Positions 8,515-16,456 of a DNA stretch of 64,000 bases are shown here, piece by piece. The notes under the pieces were generated by a model, which saw nothing but the letters and a program-made list of their open reading frames with translations, had not been told where the DNA came from and searched no databases. The number at the start of each line of letters is the position of its first letter. The first letter of the stretch is position 1. The position numbers and the translations under genes were made by a program. This DNA comes from Oscillospiraceae bacterium (GTDB taxonomy: Bacteria > Bacillota > Clostridia > Oscillospirales > Ruminococcaceae), in NCBI GenBank assembly GCA_015067025.1, contig SVNC01000010.1, positions 1 to 64,000 of the forward strand, read 5' to 3'.

Positions 8515-8543
8515 TTGATTTTTAAATTACTTTCTGCTACACT
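8515..8543 (+). promoter_or_regulatory. sigma-A promoter of the XRE regulator gene
   Basis: TTGATT at 8515-8520 and TACACT at 8538-8543 are separated by 17 bp, giving a leader of about 130 nt before the ATG at 8678. Confidence 0.6.
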
Positions 8544-8555
8544 AAAATAACAAAA

Positions 8556-8572
8556 GGTAATTATTATTTACC
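8556..8572 (+). promoter_or_regulatory. palindromic candidate operator at the regulator gene start
   Basis: GGTAATTATTATTTACC (5-bp perfect outer arms GGTAA/TTACC) lies 12 bp below the -10 box, at or just after the transcription start. This is the expected place for repression of the regulator gene by its own product. Its arms resemble those of the site at 8349-8364. Confidence 0.45.
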
Positions 8573-8677
8573 GATATGTAATTAATCTTAACGGAATTTA
8601 AATTTACTATTTCAATAATATTGTAACTTACGTCCGCATGCAAAAAATCTGATATTTATAATGAAAGGAAGAGTTTA

Positions 8678-9196
8678 ATGAATTCAATCGAACTGGGAAA
8701 AAGAATTAAAGAAGCCAGAATTGCCCGCAAAATGACTCAGTCAGAGTTGGTAGGCGATTTCATAACGAGAAATATGCTCAGCCGTATAGAAAGCGGTAAC
8801 GCCTGCCCCTCTGTAAAAACACTTGAATATTTAGCTAATCGACTCGAACTTCCGCCCGGAAGCCTTATGGACAATATGGACGAAGCTCCGCAGATGGACG
8901 GCAAGGATTACGAAACACTTATTATATGTAAAAGAAAGTACGTAGAAAAGTCCTATAGCGAAGCGAGCGAGCTTGCAAAACAGCTTATCGACAGCGATTT
9001 TTCCGACGAAGGCTCGGCAATTCTTGCAAAATGCTTTATGAATATGGCAAAGACCGCAGCCGACAAAGGCGACAACTCAAATGCTGCGAAATATGCAAAA
9101 TCGGCAATGGAATTCTCAGATGACGGTATTTACAAGTCGAGAGAAATAAGTATGGAAGCTATGCTTCTTTTAAAGGAGCTTGCAGATAAAAATTAA
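8678..9196 (+). CDS. XRE-family transcriptional regulator with helical C-terminal domain
   Basis: A 172-residue protein with a Cro/C1-type helix-turn-helix at about residues 5-58 (KRIKEARIARKMTQSEL, then NMLSRIESGNACPS) and an all-helical C-terminal half with TPR-like periodicity. It probably binds DNA as a dimer and senses a peptide or protein through the helical domain, as RNPP-like regulators do; that part is inference. The ribosome site is GAAAGGAAG. It is divergent from the lipoprotein-NfeD-flotillin operon and precedes the unknown envelope genes. Palindromes downstream of both divergent promoters suggest it controls itself and the flotillin operon. Confidence 0.85.
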   Translation: MNSIELGKRIKEARIARKMTQSELVGDFITRNMLSRIESGNACPSVKTLEYLANRLELPPGSLMDNMDEAPQMDGKDYETLIICKRKYVEKSYSEASELAKQLIDSDFSDEGSAILAKCFMNMAKTAADKGDNSNAAKYAKSAMEFSDDGIYKSREISMEAMLLLKELADKN

Positions 9197-9242
9197 AAAA
9201 CGAAGCATTACAATCAACGTCTTAGCAAATAGGAGAAAAATT

Positions 9243-9932
9243 ATGACAAAAACGACAGACCTTATAGTAAATCTTATACTTATTTTTATTTCGGTACTTA
9301 TTTCCTTTATCCCCGGAGTAGCTTTCGGATACGTTTCTATGCTACTCATCATTTTTACACTCACTATTGCAGTTGCACAGAACAAAAGCCTGCTGTCTGT
9401 AATCACAGACTCAGTAGCTAAAGAAAATGAAGAACAGTCAGATTTCCTCTCTGACAGAGTAATCAGCAAAGCAGCACGCATGATAAAAGGCATATCCCCC
9501 GTGAGATTTATACTCGCGTCAGTCGTTTATCTGCTTATACAGTACGGATCGGTTATATTATGCAATATTCTTATTGCCTCCGTTTCAGGTATCGGACAGT
9601 TTATGATCGCCGTTTACGCCCTTATCGAAGCATTAAAGTGGCTTGCTATATTCTTTGTGATTTCATTCAAAGCAAAAAAGCATATTTCTGTTATGAGCTA
9701 TATCACTGCTTTTGTCACACCCGCAGTTATAAGTGTGATCTCAACCCTTCTGCGTGATGCAACAATGAAAAGTGCCCAGCTCGGTACAATAATCTCATAT
9801 ATGGATATGATGAAATACGGCGGTTTATCAACAAACCCTGCCATTTCAGCTATACTCAGCGGAATATTTGCTTTTATAATACCCACAGTAATTATTATTA
9901 CAACCCACATTTCAAGAAAAAATAAAATCTAA
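9243..9932 (+). CDS. polytopic membrane protein of unknown function
   Basis: A 229-residue protein with about six hydrophobic segments (roughly residues 7-24, 28-45, 88-108, 115-140, 147-166 and 203-223) and a charged cytoplasmic loop near 52-75. I recognise no family. The ATG at 9243 has an AGGAGA ribosome site and is preferred over an open TTG upstream. It lies 46 nt after the XRE gene and is probably co-transcribed with it. Its C-terminal 55 residues resemble the decayed fragment at 13259-13586, so the locus once had two copies. Many membrane proteins of this size act as immunity or stress proteins, but no evidence favours that here. Confidence 0.7.
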   Translation: MTKTTDLIVNLILIFISVLISFIPGVAFGYVSMLLIIFTLTIAVAQNKSLLSVITDSVAKENEEQSDFLSDRVISKAARMIKGISPVRFILASVVYLLIQYGSVILCNILIASVSGIGQFMIAVYALIEALKWLAIFFVISFKAKKHISVMSYITAFVTPAVISVISTLLRDATMKSAQLGTIISYMDMMKYGGLSTNPAISAILSGIFAFIIPTVIIITTHISRKNKI

Positions 9933-9990
9933 AAAAATTTTTAGAAAAATCGTAACGAAATGATTTTTTTGTTGTTATATATAGTGTAGG

Positions 9991-10016
9991 ACAGAGCTTT
10001 TTAAGGCTCTGTTTTT
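9991..10016 (+). terminator. terminator-like hairpin after the membrane protein gene / leader of the next gene
   Basis: A 7-bp stem (ACAGAGC / GCTCTGT, 9991-10012) is followed by TTTTT. It sits 58 nt after the membrane protein stop and 10 nt after a TATATA-rich block (9976-9983) that looks like a promoter -10 region. It may terminate upstream transcription or attenuate a new transcript. A related TATATA-TGTAG-hairpin arrangement recurs at 13631-13675. Confidence 0.55.
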
Positions 10017-10056
10017 AAAATACACTGATACTTAAATAAACAACAAAGGAGAAATT

Positions 10057-11309
10057 ATGAACAACATCATAACAAACGAAACAACAACGTTATCAGAAAA
10101 CAAGAAAAAATCACCCAAAACTAAAATCGCCGTTGTAGCAATAGCTTTAGCACTTGCTGCAACAGTCGCTACACTGCTTTTTGTGTTCTTAACGCCACCG
10201 CAGAAAACTGATGAGGAAAAGTATAATGAAGCAAAAACCTTCCTTGCAGAAGGAGATTACAATAATGCCTACCTTCTTTTCAGGGAAACCGTTGACTATG
10301 CTGATTCTGCCGATTACCTGAAGGATTTCAGGGTAGAAATCGGTGAAAAAACCACTGATAGCGAAACCGGCAAAACAACAGAAGTCTATAAACGCAATGA
10401 AGATGGTAAACTCATCGAAGTACAGCATATAAAAAACGGCAAGGAATCAAGTAATGAGCTTTACACATACGATGAAAAAGGCAATATGACCAGTCACATT
10501 GCAGGTTTAGCATCACACAAAACAGAATACATATATGACGAAAACGATAATATTACAAAGAAAACCGAATATTCTGATGACTCGTTTTTGTTTTCAACGG
10601 AATACATATATGACGACAATAACGAACTTATTAAAGAGATATACAGCGATGAGAACTCAACAATTACGTCTGAATATAGTAACGGTCTTGTAATAAAAAG
10701 AATATATAAAAGCCTTCTCGCTGAAGTACCAAATCATGAAAGCAAATACTTTTATGATAACTCAGGTAATATTCTGACAGTAACAGATAGAATAGAAGGC
10801 GGCACCGAATCTGTCCTGGAAAAACCACCTACAACGAAAATGGCAAAATTCTTACGTATCATTTCTACGATTTATACGGGAATGATACGATTTGCGATGA
10901 GTATAAGTATAGTGATGATGGCAAAATAAAGGAGAAACAGTCGACAGACAAAGAATTTAAAGCTTACGATGAAGGCTACGACATAAATAATAAAACTTTT
11001 TACTACGATGAAAAAGAAAGAATTATAAGAGAGTTAGACACTCGCAGTGATTCGCTCGGTGACTTCAAAATATACTGTGAGAAAGAATACACATATGACA
11101 ATGTAGGCAATATGATAAAACAGGTAGAAAAACATTGGTCCGATAACGAATCACCCGAGGATGCCGACATAAGTACAGCAACCTTCACCTACGACGGCTA
11201 TGGTAACAAACTAACCTATAAATTTAATAGCTATGACGGAGAAGTTCACTTTACCCGATACGAATATAACAAAATAAAGGTAATTTACGATCCAAAAACA
11301 GAGGTATAA
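10057..11309 (+). pseudogene. frameshifted membrane-anchored YD-repeat protein
   Basis: The first 290-residue reading frame (to 10929) has a cytoplasmic N-terminus, one membrane helix (about 23-44), a TPR-like segment (EKYNEAKTFLAEGDY) and repeats of the YD type (LYTYDEKGNM, YIYDENDNI, YIYDDNNEL). It then loses the repeat pattern. From about 10825 the -1 frame restores the pattern (TYNENGK, YKYSDDGK, YTYDNVGNM, FTYDGYGN) up to a stop at 11309. One extra A in the AAAAA run near 10817 would join both parts into about 417 residues, matching the intact paralogue at 11318. So this is a single-base loss, an assembly error, or an unusual -1 frameshift. The ribosome site is AAAGGAGAAATT. Confidence 0.8.
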
Positions 11310-11317
11310 AATCTATT

Positions 11318-12583
11318 ATGAAAAAGAAAATTATAATCATATCAGCAATAGTAATTGCTGTAATAGCCGTTATAATATCACTTGCTTTTTTGCTACCGCA
11401 GAAAACCGATGAGGAAAAGTATAATGAAGCAAAAACCTTCCTTGCAGAAGGAGATTACAATAATGCCTACCTTCTTTTCAGACAGATCAAGGGCTATGCC
11501 GACTCTTCCGATTTTCTTGAAGATTTTGAAGTAATCTGTGAAAAGAAAATTATCACTTCGGATAATTCAAAGATTACAAAAACCTTCAATAAGGATGGTA
11601 AGCCCCTTGAAACAATAAATGATAACGGAAGAAATATCCACAAAGAAATTTACACCTACGATGAAAACGGCAATCCAACCTCAAGCATTATGTCAAAGGA
11701 TGGCATTGAGCTTAGTAAATCAGAATGCAACTACGATGAAGACGGAAACCTTCTAAAAAAGACAGAACAACAAGAAGATATCTTACTTATCTGGGAAAAC
11801 ACATACGAAAATGGTTATCCTGTAAAGAAGGTTTACAAGTACTACCCTGTGAATAGTGATAAAAGTACATATGTCAGCACCTCAGAATTATTCTATGACA
11901 ATAATAATCAGCTTATTAAAGTCGTAGAGGTCACAGTTGACAGCATGGTTTCACAGACAATCACAAGCGAATATAATAACGGACTTGTAGCAAAAGAGTT
12001 TATTGAATGTAAAGAACTATCATACAATGCAGAAATTACATATACATATGATAATGCCGGTAATCTTCTGACCAAGCATTGCAAAAATTCAGATGGCCAC
12101 GATTATTACGAGCGAAAATGTACCTACAACGAAAAGGGCAAACTTCTTACAGAAATCAACCTCGACTCCGCAAACGTAGAAAGGTACAACCTGCAAAACG
12201 TATACAGTGCTGACGGAATTCTGAAAGAACGAATTGAAGTAGTCAGAACACTTTGGGATGAAAACGAATATCACACAGACAAAACCCACAGTTATTACGA
12301 TGATAAAGGCAACGTTGTTAAAGAAGAAACAGATTCAACCTATAATTTCGTTGTCAGGGACTACACCTATGACAATATGAATAATCTGATAAAAGAGGTT
12401 TATTCATCTTACGATAAAGAGAGTGATGGTTCGGTAAGTGATGAAGCGGATATCATCACCGAAACCTATACATACGACAGCTACGGCAATATGCTGTCAG
12501 AAACCTACGAATATTCGGATAAAAAAACAACGTCACGATACGAATATACAGGAATCACCGTTATATATAACCCCAAAATATAA
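11318..12583 (+). CDS. membrane-anchored TPR-like / YD-repeat surface protein
   Basis: A 421-residue protein. Residues 4-25 form an uncleaved signal anchor with no lipobox. Residues 30-65 form a TPR-like unit (EKYNEAKTFLAEGDYNN, then GYADSSDFL). The rest consists of about nine degenerate repeats with the core Y-x-YD-x-x-GN-x-(L/I), for example YTYDENGNP, CNYDEDGNL, YTYDNAGNL, YYDDKGNVV and YTYDSYGNM. This resembles the YD repeats of RHS and wall-associated proteins, which form beta structure and often bind carbohydrate or encapsulate toxins, but here there is no toxin domain. An 87-bp block is nearly identical to the preceding paralogue. The exposed part should face outward. Confidence 0.75.
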   Translation: MKKKIIIISAIVIAVIAVIISLAFLLPQKTDEEKYNEAKTFLAEGDYNNAYLLFRQIKGYADSSDFLEDFEVICEKKIITSDNSKITKTFNKDGKPLETINDNGRNIHKEIYTYDENGNPTSSIMSKDGIELSKSECNYDEDGNLLKKTEQQEDILLIWENTYENGYPVKKVYKYYPVNSDKSTYVSTSELFYDNNNQLIKVVEVTVDSMVSQTITSEYNNGLVAKEFIECKELSYNAEITYTYDNAGNLLTKHCKNSDGHDYYERKCTYNEKGKLLTEINLDSANVERYNLQNVYSADGILKERIEVVRTLWDENEYHTDKTHSYYDDKGNVVKEETDSTYNFVVRDYTYDNMNNLIKEVYSSYDKESDGSVSDEADIITETYTYDSYGNMLSETYEYSDKKTTSRYEYTGITVIYNPKI

Positions 12584-12606
12584 TCAATATCAAAGGAGAA
12601 ACAGAA

Positions 12607-13191
12607 ATGTCACAATACAATACATACGGAGTCAGAAATAAAGGATTCGGAGATATTCTCCTGTCAGCAAAGCACAAAAGAGCCCATTGCAGAAGCTCAC
12701 TTTTATGGTACTGGATATATATGATTATCCTTGGCGGACTTCTCATTCGTGCCATCGTGATGTTTACAGAATGGAATACCGTATCACAGCAGGCGTGGGA
12801 ATTAGCAAACACGTTTGGCGAAGGTAATATTTATTATGATACCATCATGGGCTTTCTTGTACCGACAGATGTGTTTATGTACACACAGCTTATAATTGCA
12901 ATCCTATCCTCATTATTATGCTTCTTATCACTGATAACATTAACCGAGCTTGGCTACAAGTACATACGCTTCTACCAGTATTTCTACCTCGGCTTTATAG
13001 TTATCGGACATTTAATTGAAGTAGTCCTCAAATCAAACCTGACAGGATTGCCTGTAGCATCAGTATTTGGTGCTTTACTTTTCGGAATTGTGGTGGACTG
13101 TGCTATAGCTATTGCTCTTCTGATATGGAACAAAAAATATTTTGAAGACAGAGAAACATTATTCGATGATGATGTAATGATCGTTCAGTAG
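12607..13191 (+). CDS. membrane protein of unknown function
   Basis: A 194-residue protein with about four hydrophobic segments (around residues 34-55, 92-112, 120-140 and 147-173) and an acidic C-terminal tail (EDRETLFDDDV). I recognise no family. Its ribosome site AAAGGAGAAACAG is almost the same as those of its neighbours. It starts 23 nt after the YD-repeat gene and is surely in the same transcript. It may be the membrane partner of the anchored YD-repeat proteins, but this rests on position only. Confidence 0.65.
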   Translation: MSQYNTYGVRNKGFGDILLSAKHKRAHCRSSLLWYWIYMIILGGLLIRAIVMFTEWNTVSQQAWELANTFGEGNIYYDTIMGFLVPTDVFMYTQLIIAILSSLLCFLSLITLTELGYKYIRFYQYFYLGFIVIGHLIEVVLKSNLTGLPVASVFGALLFGIVVDCAIAIALLIWNKKYFEDRETLFDDDVMIVQ

Positions 13192-13258
13192 GTGTGTTTA
13201 CCACAGATACGGATAGATACAGCATCTTCAACACAAAAAGCATCAAAGGAGAAAGGAA

Positions 13259-13586
13259 ATGTATAACGTAATTATCAATTTGGTGATAATTACATTATAC
13301 GAGAATACATGACGAAAAACCTATAAATAAAATCGGTATGATAATTGCGTTTGCCCTTCCCTTTATCATCGTTTTAACCGAAAACGCACTCACTTTACAT
13401 AACATTCATACAGCAATAAATAACGCCAACGGCATACTGTCATATCTTGATGCTCTTACAGGAGTTAAATATTCGCAGAATCACGTTATTTCCACGCTGT
13501 TACAGATTTGCTTTACAGCCGCTATGCCGACTGTTTACCTGTTAATCGGAAATTTTATGAGAAAAAACAAGCAAAAAAAATTATAA
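13259..13586 (+). pseudogene. decayed copy of the polytopic membrane gene
   Basis: A strong ribosome site (AAAGGAGAAAGG) leads into an ATG at 13259 that opens only a 17-codon frame, whose TGA overlaps a second ATG at 13309 (ATGA). That second frame opens like the 9243 gene (ATGACGAAAAAC against ATGACAAAAACG) but stops after five codons. Adding one A to its AAAAA run would join it to the 13338-13586 frame. The latter's 82 residues (SYLDALTGVKYSQNHVIS, then IGNFMRKNKQKK) match the pattern of the C-terminus of the 9243 product. The 13338 ATG has no ribosome site of its own. This is most likely an internally deleted, frameshifted paralogue. Confidence 0.55.
13268..13293 (+). promoter_or_regulatory. 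perfect palindrome / RNA hairpin inside the short leader frame
   Basis: GTAATTATCA (13268-13277) and TGATAATTAC (13284-13293) form a perfect 10-bp inverted repeat with a 6-nt loop. It overlaps the 17-codon frame. The half-site GTAATTAT also occurs in the palindrome at 8556-8572, so it may be a third regulator site, or an RNA hairpin that couples translation of the two short frames. Confidence 0.4.
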
Positions 13587-13603
13587 TATGATTTTTAAAA
13601 TTT

Positions 13604-13675
13604 CGGAACAAACCCAAAAATTTATTGTCATATATAATGTAGAATGTCAGAACTTTTATAAAATGGCTCTGATAT
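13604..13675 (+). promoter_or_regulatory. promoter-leader element resembling the one at 9951-10016
   Basis: CGGAAC at 13604-13609, TATATAATGTAG at 13631-13642 and an imperfect hairpin (TCAGA...TCTGA around a TTTTATAAAA core) follow the same order as CGTAAC, TATATAGTGTAG and the AGAGC hairpin upstream of 10057. Neither copy has a consensus -35. This suggests a shared promoter type or a duplicated leader ahead of two signal-anchored protein genes. Confidence 0.4.
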
Positions 13676-13720
13676 TCTAATATAACCATTAACCCTTGTA
13701 GCCTTAAAAGAGGAGAAAAA

Positions 13721-14653
13721 ATGAACGAAAACGAAATAATTTTAAACGAAGAGGAGCAGGCAACCTTGCCTGTACCCGCAAAATCAAGAAAAAAGATAAT
13801 ACTTATCATTCTTGCAAGTGTTACGGCACTTATATTACTCGGCATTCTATTCTGGTTTCAGGTACTTTCACCGAGAATAGAATTAAGCAACTACATAAAA
13901 GAAAACCTTACTGATATTAGCTCCAATGCAACCTATTACGACAAGCATAGCGTTACCTATACCTGCGATACAAAAGAAATCACAAACGGTCATATAATTA
14001 TGGAGCTGCCTTCTGATTTTAATAAGCAAAAAGAAGTTAACGTGTCCAATGGACCGACAGTTGTTTATGGTCCTGAAATTAATAAAACCTTCTATAAAAA
14101 AGACGGCTCGGCCGTTGAATTCAATACAGGCGATAATATCATTGTCATGTTTCCCGATGAATGGGGCGATACGATGAACCTTATCAAAAACCATAATAAC
14201 ATTGAATACCTCCCGACGACTTCAAAAATAAGCAAAGCACAACTTAAAAGGGGGTTTGAAATATTAGGCTACGGTCTGCCCGATTCATCCTTCAACACGT
14301 TTAAGTGCGCATTCCTGTTAGAAGGAAAGGATTACGGATTTTGGAATTTTGAAGCAAATCTCGCATATACAACAATCGCCCTTATAAGAGATAAGGCAAT
14401 CGGATATTACCGAGATAAATGCATTATCTTCGAAAACGACGAGGTTTGCGGATTTATTGGTGTGCAACAGGCAGATGAAGAAAACGTAGGATTCATAGAA
14501 TATGAAAGCACAGCAGGATATACAAAAAGATACTTTGTATTAGTTGAAATATACGACAAAAATGACCTTAACACGTCAACATCAATGCTCCTGGAGGTTG
14601 ATGACTTAGATATAGTCTATTCTCTTATAAACTCCGCAAGACCTGCGAAATAA
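13721..14653 (+). CDS. signal-anchored protein of unknown function
   Basis: A 310-residue protein with an acidic cytoplasmic N-terminus (about 1-20), a short basic stretch (KSRKK), one membrane helix (about 26-47) and an extracytoplasmic region of about 260 residues with mixed alpha/beta character. I recognise no domain. The topology mirrors that of the YD-repeat proteins, but YD repeats are absent. The ribosome site is AGAGGAGAAAAA. It is last in the XRE-linked accessory run and is probably transcribed from its own leader at about 13640. It is followed by a strong hairpin shared with the pyr operon. Confidence 0.7.
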   Translation: MNENEIILNEEEQATLPVPAKSRKKIILIILASVTALILLGILFWFQVLSPRIELSNYIKENLTDISSNATYYDKHSVTYTCDTKEITNGHIIMELPSDFNKQKEVNVSNGPTVVYGPEINKTFYKKDGSAVEFNTGDNIIVMFPDEWGDTMNLIKNHNNIEYLPTTSKISKAQLKRGFEILGYGLPDSSFNTFKCAFLLEGKDYGFWNFEANLAYTTIALIRDKAIGYYRDKCIIFENDEVCGFIGVQQADEENVGFIEYESTAGYTKRYFVLVEIYDKNDLNTSTSMLLEVDDLDIVYSLINSARPAK

Positions 14654-14686
14654 AAAAACGCCTCTGAACAAATGTTCAGAGGCGTT
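14653..14686 (-). terminator. strong terminator at the end of the pyrimidine operon
   Basis: A perfect 14-bp inverted repeat (AACGCCTCTGAACA / TGTTCAGAGGCGTT, 14657-14686) lies 8 nt after the pyrD stop, followed on the minus strand by a run of seven T. On the plus strand the tail is weaker (ACTGTTTT), so it may also act for the convergent 13721 gene. Confidence 0.9.
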
Positions 14687-14694
14687 ACTGTTTT

Positions 14695-15615
14695 CTACCA
14701 CGGTTTTACAGTTCCCACTATATCAGAAAGCTTTTCGATCTTGTTTTCAATAAGGAATTTTTCGATGCCCTCGCATACCTTGATAGGTGCGTAAGGATCA
14801 CCGAATATTGCAGTACCCATCTGAAGTGCAGATGCACCCGCCATCATCATTTCGATAGCGTCCTCAGCAGTTGCAATACCGCCCATACCGATTACGGGAA
14901 TTTTAACAGCATTTGATACCTGCCATACCATTCTTACCGCAACGGGGAAAATAGCAGGGCCGGAAAGACCGCCTACGTTGTTGTGAAGGATAGGTCTTCT
15001 TGTACGGATGTCAATTCTCATACCAAGAAGAGTATTAATTACCGATACACTGTCTGCACCCTCTGCTTCTACCGCTCTTGCTATTTCTGTTATATCTGTT
15101 ACGTTAGGAGTAAGCTTTACTATAACAGGCTTCTTTGTAGCATTTCTTACAGCCTTCGTTACAGAAGCCGCACCCTCGCAGGTAACACCCCAGGTAGCAC
15201 CGCCCTTCTTTACGTTAGGGCAGGAAATGTTAAGCTCTATCATATCAACGTCAGTAGCGTCAAGCTTTTCTGCTACCTCTCTGTAGTCATCTATAGAAGC
15301 ACCTGCAATATTAGCGATAACCACTGTATCCTGCTGTTTTAATCTCGGCAGATAGTAGTTTATAAATCTGTCAATGCCGGGGTTCTGAAGACCTACGGAA
15401 TTGAGTATACCGCTGGGAGTTTCTGCAATTCGAGGAGGGATATTACCGTCCTTGGGGTTAAGTGTTGTACCCTTACAGGAAATACCGCCAAGTGCAGATA
15501 AGGGATAGAGGTCTGTATAATCTTCACCAAAGCCATAAGCACCTGATGCGGCAATTATGGGGTTTTTAAAGGTCTGTCCGCAAACGTTTACCGAGATATC
15601 AGGTCTTACACTCAT
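14695..15615 (-). CDS. pyrD: dihydroorotate dehydrogenase B, catalytic subunit
   Basis: A 306-residue FMN enzyme that oxidises dihydroorotate to orotate. It has the class 1B layout: IIAASGAYGFGEDY near the N-terminus, the NISCPNV motif carrying the active-site cysteine (ELNISCPNVKKGG), VKLTPNVTDI, and C-terminal phosphate-binding loops (GMGGIATAEDA, GASALQMGTAIF). It overlaps pyrK by four bases (ATGA) and has a GAGGAGGT ribosome site, so the two subunits are translationally coupled. It pairs with PyrK, which passes electrons to NAD+. It is the last gene of the operon. Confidence 0.97.
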   Translation of the reverse strand: MSVRPDISVNVCGQTFKNPIIAASGAYGFGEDYTDLYPLSALGGISCKGTTLNPKDGNIPPRIAETPSGILNSVGLQNPGIDRFINYYLPRLKQQDTVVIANIAGASIDDYREVAEKLDATDVDMIELNISCPNVKKGGATWGVTCEGAASVTKAVRNATKKPVIVKLTPNVTDITEIARAVEAEGADSVSVINTLLGMRIDIRTRRPILHNNVGGLSGPAIFPVAVRMVWQVSNAVKIPVIGMGGIATAEDAIEMMMAGASALQMGTAIFGDPYAPIKVCEGIEKFLIENKIEKLSDIVGTVKPW

Positions 15616-16385
15616 AATACTACCTCCTCACCCTTGAATACTGGGCCATCCTTACATACTCTTAAAACAAATTCCTTGCCGCCTCTTACAACTGTGCAGG
15701 CACATACTACGCAAGCACCGACGCCGCAACCCATTCTCTGTTCAAGAGAAACCTCGCTGTCAACGCCGGCCGCCTTTGTTGCTTCTACAATAGCCTTTAA
15801 CATAGGAGTAGGTCCGCAGGCATAAACACATGCCACGTCACCCTTTGCAAGCTCTTGTGTAAGGGGAGCTATTACCGTACCTTTCACACCTACAGAGCCG
15901 TCATCTGTGCAGACGATCGTCTTTGCACCTGTAGCGGCATAATCCTTATCTAAAATCACTCTGTCAAAACTGCGGAAGCCTAAGATAGCCGTGCAGTTTT
16001 CTCCGTACTGCTTTGCAATATCCAGCATAGGAGGTGTACCGATACCGCCACCGATAACTATTACTCTACCATCCTTCTTTGAAGGAGTTGTAAAGCCCTT
16101 GCCAAGAGGAGCGATAACGTCCATAAGGTCTCCCTTATTAAGCTCGGTTATCTTATCTGTACCCTTACCTCTTACTTCAAACACAAGACGGATAGTTCCC
16201 TTTTCCTTATCCGTGCTACAGATAGAAATAGGGCGGCGGAGTGTGTAACCCTCAGCCTTTATCTGTACAAACTGACCGATACTTGCATTTTCGGCAACCT
16301 CAGGACACAGGATAGTGTAAGAATAAATATCCTCTGCCAGTGCTTTTTTTTCGATTATCGGGTATGAATTGCAAAAAAAGCTCAT
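15612..16385 (-). CDS. pyrK: dihydroorotate dehydrogenase B, electron transfer subunit
   Basis: A 257-residue ferredoxin-reductase-like subunit. An N-terminal FAD-binding barrel (YTLRRPISICST is the flavin motif) is followed by an NAD-binding domain (GGGIGTPPMLDIAKQ, YACGPTPML) and a C-terminal [2Fe-2S] site with Cys220, Cys225, Cys228 and Cys244. It transfers electrons from PyrD FMN to NAD+. The start has a GAAAGGAAAA ribosome site. Its order pyrK-pyrD and the overlap are standard for Gram-positive bacteria. Confidence 0.96.
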   Translation of the reverse strand: MSFFCNSYPIIEKKALAEDIYSYTILCPEVAENASIGQFVQIKAEGYTLRRPISICSTDKEKGTIRLVFEVRGKGTDKITELNKGDLMDVIAPLGKGFTTPSKKDGRVIVIGGGIGTPPMLDIAKQYGENCTAILGFRSFDRVILDKDYAATGAKTIVCTDDGSVGVKGTVIAPLTQELAKGDVACVYACGPTPMLKAIVEATKAAGVDSEVSLEQRMGCGVGACVVCACTVVRGGKEFVLRVCKDGPVFKGEEVVL

Positions 16386-16456
16386 TGTGATTTTCCTTTC
16401 ATTTAAAGCATAAGCTACCGTAAGTATTCCCTGCGGCAGCTCTGTTATTACAGGAC

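Noticed and set aside
11112-11309. Separate 65-codon gene
   Set aside because: It is the 3' part of the frameshifted YD-repeat gene, continuing its repeat pattern from about 10825.
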